DNA of 64,000 nt from Plutella xylostella (Eukaryota > Arthropoda > Insecta > Lepidoptera > Plutellidae): positions 6,336,501 to 6,400,500 of the forward strand of contig NC_063998.1 of assembly GCF_932276165.1 (NCBI RefSeq), read 5' to 3'. Each line of letters starts with the position of its first letter. Position 1 is the first letter of the stretch. Position numbers and translations under genes: made by a program. Positions 57,346-64,000 of the stretch are shown piece by piece. Under the pieces are notes generated by a model that worked only from the letters and a program-made list of their open reading frames with translations, had not been told where the DNA came from and made no database searches.

Positions 57346-60300
57346 TTGGGGCTTATATTTTTCCAGTTATTTTGATGTGTATCCTTTTTTTTTCTTTGTT
57401 GTTTTGTATAAGTATGTGTTTCTTTTCTTTAAATCTGTATTTTTTTGTTGTTGCTGTCTATGTGTCGAAAAAATGTATCTTTATCTTCAAATCACGCCAT
57501 CTTTCGTTTGTTTTTTTTTGTGGCTACTGTCTATAGAAGAAATTCCGTCATTGACAATTTTACGTTACGAATTTATTTTTATTTATTTTATTTTTATTTT
57601 TACATTTTCGTGGATAATCAACAGCATTTTGTTAATAAATAATTATTACTTATGAACACATAACAACTTGATGCCATTAACAGAATGAACTTAGTAAACC
57701 CAGTAAACCTAACACATCCAGAGGAAAAACAAAATGTCTTTCTCTCTCTCTGAAAAACATACTTAATAGCCCAAACTCGATGCTTTTAGCTATTAACATC
57801 TTTGAAATAAAATTGAGCCACCACCGTGTTACTGCCCTCATCAGATCCTCACGAGACCATACCTCAACCAGCACCAAGAGACTGTATTTTTGATCCCTAA
57901 CCTAATGTTCGTGCGTATTGTCATCACTTAGATCCATTCGCTATATTCCTGCTCCTCATCAGACCTTTACGAGACTGTAATATCACGAGAATATTGCACA
58001 CTATCTAATTTAATTTAATGTATTGAATATACTGGAAGAATTATGCTTCCTCAATTTCAAATCAAATTATGTTGGTGTCATAAAAGTTGAAAAAGTGCAA
58101 TGACAACCAATGTGCAGTGATTTTGTATCTGTACACGATAAGATCGCGAGCTGTCAGTGCTGCCTAAACCGACGTGACCCTTCTTTGGAGGCCAGCGGCC
58201 AACTGAGTCAAACGTCACTTGTGTTTATGATTTTATAACACAGAAAGCCGCCATAGATATTTGTATGAAGATTTGAGGGAAAAAAATTGCTCAAGTTTGG
58301 GATTAATTTACACAAAATAAGTGTGTGTTTATTAAAAAACAAGGTATTTAGCGCCTAGTCCAAGCCTTTAACTTTATAATATGATAAAAATCATATGAAA
58401 ATTCTTAATAATTACGACACAGTTGTTACAATACGGGAGTGTGATTGACTGGTTTTTCTTGATATTCTGAAATTAATTTACAGTTATCCATAATCATTTA
58501 CTTAAATTCGAATGATTCAGCACCTAGCTAGACTCTTCAACTACCTGTGTGATTTTTTTCAAGGCTGTAGAGCATCATTTACTACATAATTCTATGACAA
58601 TGCCAACCCTCGATTCCCTATTGCAGACCCTTAAGTTGGTATAAAATGTGACAATTCGTCCGCGACGCTATGGCATAACACCATCCATTCATTCGCAAGC
58701 TCTCCGGCCAGACGAAGCCTCACTCTTGAGACGATATTAAGCAGACATTAGACAGATCTTCACGATCTCTGGCCAGCTCTTATCTCCTGGTACTCACTTA
58801 ACTAAAGATCGGCATTCCCGTGGTTTAACCTCCCTCGATACGATAAACACTGGTTCGAATCCCGCCAGGAATGGTCTTAATGGCCCGAGAATGCAGTTTA
58901 GATAACGGAAACAATAGATATTAAGTAACTTTTAAGAAACGATTATGTATGGTCATTTCGGTGGAAGAAAGTCATTTTGCTAAACGATTTTATCTTTCGA
59001 AGTGTTTTCGTGCAACGTCTTTGGCCATAAAGTTCGAGATTGGCTTTAAGAGGAAGTAAATCTGACAGGCGCATGAAAGTAACAGCTTCTTCGGATAGAT
59101 AGCTGAAGTTACCTTCCAAGTCCCAACATTGTATTTTGAAACTAAACTTTAAAGTAAGTAAGTAAATTAACGAGGAACTTTAAAGTTCGCGTAAGATGAG
59201 ACTTAAACTATTGCTTTTATATTTGACTTTGTATAACAAGTCGCTAAGTATGTTATTTGCATTGTATCTGATTAACCCCGCATAGCCTTGGCCTTGACTG
59301 CTAAATGCATTAAGCTATGCAGCGGGCGACCTTGTACGTGATTGAATAGCAACAAAAGTAAAATGTCCTGCAATCTGCAATGCTCTGGCGCAAACTTTTT
59401 ACTCAACCACGACGCCAGAACGAGACGGCACTACTCAAGACCTCGAGAGAAACAGAGAAAGATGGAAGCAACCAGTTCGAGAAACGCCGGAAGCCTTTCT
59501 CTCATGGCTTTAAGGTAACATATGTTCGCCGCATACCACAATATGAGCACATTCTAGACTTCATACAAATTTCGTAACAGCCCGCGATGAAAGTTTCTAA
59601 AGTTAATTAGAGAGAAAATGTGTTAGACTAGACTTCAGTTCGTTAAATTTGCATAAGCCTGCTTTACATACGCTGTCGCAACACCCTTTGTTCTCCGGAT
59701 AAAACGTACTATACCATACCCGCGGCATCTAATTATAAGGGGAATAAATAGCTCCGCCGGACGGAGAGCTTAAAAATGTTCATCCTACCTTGTTGCAAAA
59801 AGATACTTCAAACTATGACAGTGTTCAGATATTTCATTTTAATTAGCGAGGAATAAAAAAAGTATTTTAATGATTATATGTTGATAGAACAGTGATATCA
59901 TATATTATGTACCTAGGTAGAAAACAGACCAGTCAATAATAACAATTCAACTTTGACTTCGCATAGGTATGACTCATTTATTGAAACTGTAAAGTTTATT
60001 GTACCCCAACACCTCTACACGTACACGTAGGTAATTATGTGCTTCGTCAATCAATAGCGAACATTCTTATGATAATAGTCTGGGATCTGAATTATATATA
60101 ATTGGGAAAATAATCATTATTGTGAAAAAAATATCTTTTATTGCGATTATAGGTTCTTCTTAACGGTAACAATTGAAACTCGATTCAGTCAATCGCATCG
60201 ATCCAAACATAACCTGACACACGTTACTGTGGTCATTTACAAGACATACACCAATCAGACCCCTATCATTGGATTGGTTGAAGGGTTTATAATACTTTCA

Positions 60301-60374
60301 GAGCAGTATTTTAGCTACTGGCCTGGCGAATAGCAAGCGTATTGCGAAAGCTCCCACAACGCCGCCACCGCCGC
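57346..60374. other. Unassigned stretch
   Basis: AT-rich with T-rich runs near 57370-57610. A degenerate B-box-like GGTTCGAATCCCGCC lies at 58853, but no complete tRNA or SINE could be built around it. A 65-codon frame at 59380-59577 crosses a GTAACA donor-like word and is not called. Confidence 0.4.
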
Positions 60375-60542
60375 TAAAGGTCCACCTATCGGCCCATACG
60401 GATAGTCACAAATGTATAGAGAAACGGCGTCGGCAATGCCGATGAAGTGGACGCACTTGTGTGAATTTCTGTACAAAGAATACTGAATGCAATGCGTCCG
60501 TTGCGTACGATGTCGATGCCGAATGGTGGACGCTTACCTTAA
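60375..60542. mobile_element. MITE with GGTCCACC-type ends
   Basis: TAAAGGTCCACCTATCGGC at the left and, read in reverse from the right, TAAGGTAAGCGTCCACCATT followed by CGGC. Between them GGACGCA and TGCGTCC words face each other. CpG-rich relative to its surroundings, with no coding capacity. Confidence 0.65.
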
Positions 60543-62005
60543 TGCTCCAGCAATAACTTTCATATACAATCTAAATCGTCCAGTCACGCTACTCACGATT
60601 GGACAACAGACATACAAATGAGATTCGATTCTATATATAGATACAGAATGCATTATCGCTTATAGATATTGGTATTAGATTTCTTGTGCTATTGTTTGTT
60701 TGATTTGACTGTGCGTTGGTGAAACTTTTCGTATGTTTGTTTATGTTGACTTTGTTCAGTCGGTATGTACAATGTACATTTTTGGAAGCTTTTTTAATTG
60801 TGTGCTTTTTTAACTGTAATGTTATACGTGTAATGCTTAATACAAAAAAATATTAGACAACAACGATAAATAACAATATATTATTACAACGGTAAAAATA
60901 AGAAATACCTCCTGATGACCGCAAATCCTTAGCATTTTAGCGACACAGACGTATTTGAGCTTTAAACGGAACGCGGGGAATTTTAATATAACCACAGACG
61001 AGGCCACGAGACATTGACAAAGACCACAGATTATTATTTGGCAATTACAACAGCTTACTCTGTGGAGACGAAACAGTTGGGTCGCCAAGCGTGGCACGAC
61101 ACTGCTTATTGTCTGAGGGTTAGAATGCAAAGTTGGTTACGATGAGGTAATAGTCTCATAATGTTTCACTTATTTTGAAATTATGATACAGAATATGGCT
61201 TGGTTTATTGTGTACCAAATAAATGTGAAGGAAGAGAGAAAGATACAGTAAACGACGACAAGTAGACACCGCAAAAAAAGTTGAGCATCTAGGTACATCT
61301 AAATTAAAAATGTTTTACAAAAAAAAACAAGTTATTATTGAAACGTATCATGTAAGAAAAGGAAAGTATAGCCAATTTTATTAATAGAATGCCGCTAACC
61401 AATTGTTTTAAAATTAATGGTGCTTTGTATCAGCTATCAGTATAAATTAATTGGCTTCCAGCCAATTTGACGCAATATGCTTTTAAGCTTCTATTCGACA
61501 TCGTTATTACTTTATTAAATATTAACTAGTTTGCTAGAAGCACACTAATCTAGAACCATGTTATTACCACTATGTGTGGAATATGTAAGCTACTAAGGTT
61601 TGGCCGCTGAATTATCCAAGCCATATTACTAAGATCGATCGCGGCAGAAAATATATTATGCTGAAAGGGTGATTGAATAAAATAATGAAAGGGTTTCATT
61701 ATTTTATTCAATTTCTATTTTATAAAAAATCACATCCTATGAACTTCATTATTTTCGTTACCTACCTACCTAATAAAACTCGCATCTGACTACCATCTAC
61801 GCCTGAAATTGCAAACAAACCAAACCATTGTACTGCAAGGCAGCAAATATTCCACAACTCGTATCAACATTACGCGAGACGGTCCCGTGTGTGGCGGAGG
61901 GCTCTCCAAGTCTCTAGCGCCGAGTGTCCGCCCTCACGAGATAGCGGCAGCTCTAGCTTAGCAATAACCTGACTTTTGAAGACGCGCCACGACGCCTTAA
62001 GGAAG
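60543..62005. other. Unassigned stretch
   Basis: No gene supported. The minus-strand frame at 60837-61130 is cysteine-rich but lacks any recognised pattern or splice context. A GC-rich patch lies at 61880-61960. Confidence 0.4.
61672..61712. repeat. Perfect 19-bp hairpin
   Basis: ATTGAATAAAATAATGAAA and its exact complement are separated by GGG. AT-rich, possibly a foldback remnant. Confidence 0.85.
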
Positions 62006-62157
62006 AGTCACGCTACACTTGTCTCCACCGGGCCGTGCCCCCGTGCCGGGGCACTTTTGTATGAAGTTTCGTGTCTAACAGTGGCTCGACCGTGCCAAAC
62101 TTCATACACCGTACCCCAGCGGGGCATGGGCCGGTCGAGACACGATGTAGCGTGAAT
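62006..62157. mobile_element. MITE with TCACGCTACA ends
   Basis: TCACGCTACACTTGTCTCCA at the left and, in reverse from the right, TCACGCTACATCGTGTCTCG. The symmetry goes on with CCGG(G/C)CC(G/A)TGCCCC and CAAACTTCATACA/TGTATGAAGTTTCG words. No target duplication was identified. It is GC-rich against AT-rich flanks. Confidence 0.82.
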
Positions 62158-62969
62158 CATGCTTTATGCTGAGGTGCAGTATTTTTATGAATAAAGAATA
62201 ATGTCACTTTGACAAACTTCGCCTTTGTAGATAAAGCCTACATGAGGAAGACATAGTATAGATATAGGAATCTCCATCACCTCACTCAGGTAGCCAGCAG
62301 CATTACTAATATTAATAGTTAACAACGGTAAAAACCCCCGACACGTTGACACTAAAAGTCGACGTAAGTAGTCGAAGTAAGTAAGTTTTGAACAGCTAAG
62401 CCGATTTTGATAAAATATGGCTAACAATAACTATGAACCAAAAAAACAAACTGAAAATTGGGAGCTACGCTACCACAGCCAGATACACACACAGATCCAC
62501 AGATACACACAGGTAGAGCGACCCCAGCACTCCGTGTATGTTTGTTTACATGAGTATGCTGAGAGCTATTTTAATTGGCCGTGTGAAATGCCCAGTTGTA
62601 GGTACCGTCTCAAAATCTCTTGCAATTTACAGTTGTAGGTGATATGGCATTTTGATATACCTAATAATATGTTTATGTGTTTCCACATGTGAGGAATATG
62701 TAAAGTCTCTGATAGTAGACCATAGATTATACTTTTCCTATTTTATCATCATGCTCATAAACTGCTCCAAGTTATTAGGAGGTTCAACCCAACACAATTA
62801 TCGAACCAAATAAAATGAAAAGGCCTATTATACCTACTTTGTAATTACATTTTATTATTCCTAACTAATTTGTCTTTCTAAAACCCTGTCAACTTCAGTA
62901 GGTACCGAGGACTCTCGAGATTTGAGACGAATGACAGTTCCAATCCAGGCAGGGCTTCTAAAATTAAAC
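62158..62969. other. Unassigned stretch
   Basis: No feature recognised. The frame at 62417-62638 has no supporting context. Confidence 0.4.
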
Positions 62970-63299
62970 TTAAGGGCCCGTACAGGGTGACGTGCGCGCC
63001 AATTTTGGGTTTTCAATGCTCTTCACACAGCACACGCAGTGACACGCACACATGTAAGTTTGCACAGTGGGTCGATAAACTTTTACTCGCCAACTTTATT
63101 GACAATTATGTTCAAGTACATTTTGGGTGATTTTAGGGTAAGTAGGTAAGTATAATTCTTACTTACACTGGTAGGCACCAGGAAAGAGTAGAAATTAATA
63201 GGGGTGCCACTTTACTCTATACTCGGAACCCGATTAGCTTTCTCAAACAAATGTGGTATTTACTTGTAGAAACGTAACTACAAGTATTAAAGTGTAGAT
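62970..63299 (+). repeat. Recent dispersed repeat, copy 2
   Basis: Direct-orientation copy of 55922-56248, about 7 kb away. Differences seen: one base missing in the GTGCCGCGCC of copy 1, GTAG or equivalent four bases inserted in GTAAGTAAGTATAA, and two substitutions near the right end. The match stops at GTGTAGAT in both copies. Confidence 0.9.
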
Positions 63300-63459
63300 G
63301 GGTATTTCTTAAAAAAAACAAAAAAAAATATTTTTTTTAAACTTTTTTTTTATATTTTTTTATTAATGTTATTGGAAAGTGTATTGAAAATAATGAATTT
63401 TAATATCTTCAATCGAGCTTAACAGGCTTTGCAAGGGGTAGAAAATGAGATGTGAAAGT
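63300..63459. other. A/T homopolymer-rich stretch
   Basis: Long A and T runs (63309-63360) follow the dispersed repeat. No feature. Confidence 0.5.
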
Positions 63460-63668
63460 ATGGTTGTGACAATTTAAATTCCTTGTTTAAAATTCGACTT
63501 TATCACTGATGGCGTAAGAAATAAAATGAAAGTTTGTGCCTTCAGAATAACTATATTTTTTTTATTAGGTAGTTACGTCACATCCATGTTCGACATGGAT
63601 GTGACGTGTTAAAACATGTCACGACCATGGCCTCAGAAAGCTATGGCTGTGACTGCCATGGTTGTGAC
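63460..63668. repeat. Cluster of six ATGGNYGTGAC-like motifs with two dyads
   Basis: Copies on the plus strand at 63460, 63595, 63643 and 63658, and on the minus strand at 63577-63587 and 63618-63628. The 63577 and 63595 copies form a perfect hairpin, ACGTCACATCCATG, TTCGA, CATGGATGTGACGT. The 63618 and 63658 copies form a wider dyad around GGCCTCAGAAAG. This may be the end of a transposon with subterminal binding sites, or a regulatory cluster. No ORF is associated. Confidence 0.7.
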
Positions 63669-64000
63669 ATTTTCGCACCGTGCCTGACATTATTTTAAAA
63701 TTCGTCATTATTTTTGCAATTTGTTACTTTTATCTGTAAGTACATTGTTTAAGTTATAAATTACGAAAAACAAACTGACAATACAGTTGAGCTTACCTTA
63801 TATAACTTGAACACGGTCTGGACAGGTTCAGAGTGTTAATTTTATAAAATAAAACATAAAAAAAATTATTTATTTACACTCCACCATTCATGCCGGCCAA
63901 GAAAGGGTAGGTCATAGAGTGTTGATATAGCAGAAAAATATATAGTTATAGCAGATACGTGTCGCAAACTTCTACCCTTTTTTCAAGTGTAGGTAAATAT
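63669..64000. other. Unassigned stretch to the window end
   Basis: AT-rich, no feature recognised. Confidence 0.4.

Noticed and set aside
57370..57655. Phenylalanine-rich frames of 65-92 codons
   Set aside because: They result from T-rich sequence read in different frames.
58790..58875. Possible tRNA gene around GGTTCGAATCCCGCC
   Set aside because: The T stem has mismatches, no acceptor stem closes and the A box is poor. At best a worn SINE head.

Overview
The window reads as nuclear DNA of an insect, most likely a moth or butterfly (inference). It is AT-rich and almost empty of long ORFs. It is crowded with tRNA-derived SINEs, 5'-truncated non-LTR retrotransposons ending in AATAAA plus a short microsatellite, and many small inverted-repeat elements (MITEs) of types common in Lepidoptera. 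No operons, rRNA genes or intact tRNA genes were seen.

Host gene content is sparse and lies on the minus strand. The best evidence is a 151-codon first coding exon at 29079-29531, with a good Kozak context, an upstream in-frame stop and a splice donor. Next is a 59-bp internal exon at 43873-43931 with clean AG/GTAAGT borders. A possible short first exon at 47977-48013 matches its reading phase. The 29 kb exon and the 43.9 kb exon both end in phase 0, so they could be alternative 5' ends of one gene whose shared exons lie at lower coordinates or outside the window. The family is not recognised. The rest of 29-48 kb would then be intron and promoter DNA filled with mobile elements.

Layout. 0-5 kb: a 36/38/54-bp tandem array with a 128-bp higher-order period, a degenerate duplication, and two CTCF-like motifs. 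5-11 kb: SINEs with target-site duplications and a pogo/Tigger-type derivative keeping the end of its transposase. 12.6-15.7 kb: three adjacent tandem arrays (about 465 bp, 155 bp and 54 bp periods), the last carrying 13 copies of a 17-bp CpG-rich motif. 16-27 kb: a SINE, Tc1-like MITEs around a 151-bp array, a 240-bp near-perfect foldback, a LINE end, and one MITE nested in another. 27-34 kb: promoter-like islands, the 151-codon exon and LINE ends. 34.6-37.4 kb: a composite hAT-type element with an 8-bp target duplication carrying two retrotransposon fragments and a foldback. 38-52 kb: further LINE, SINE and MITE copies around the short exons, plus a (GGC)n tract. 52-64 kb: mostly unrecognised intergenic or intronic DNA with a pair of about 99% identical 330-bp repeats, more MITEs, and a terminal cluster of ATGGNTGTGAC-like motifs.

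All calls come from reading the sequence. Family names rest on target duplications, terminal repeats and remembered protein motifs, not on database searches.
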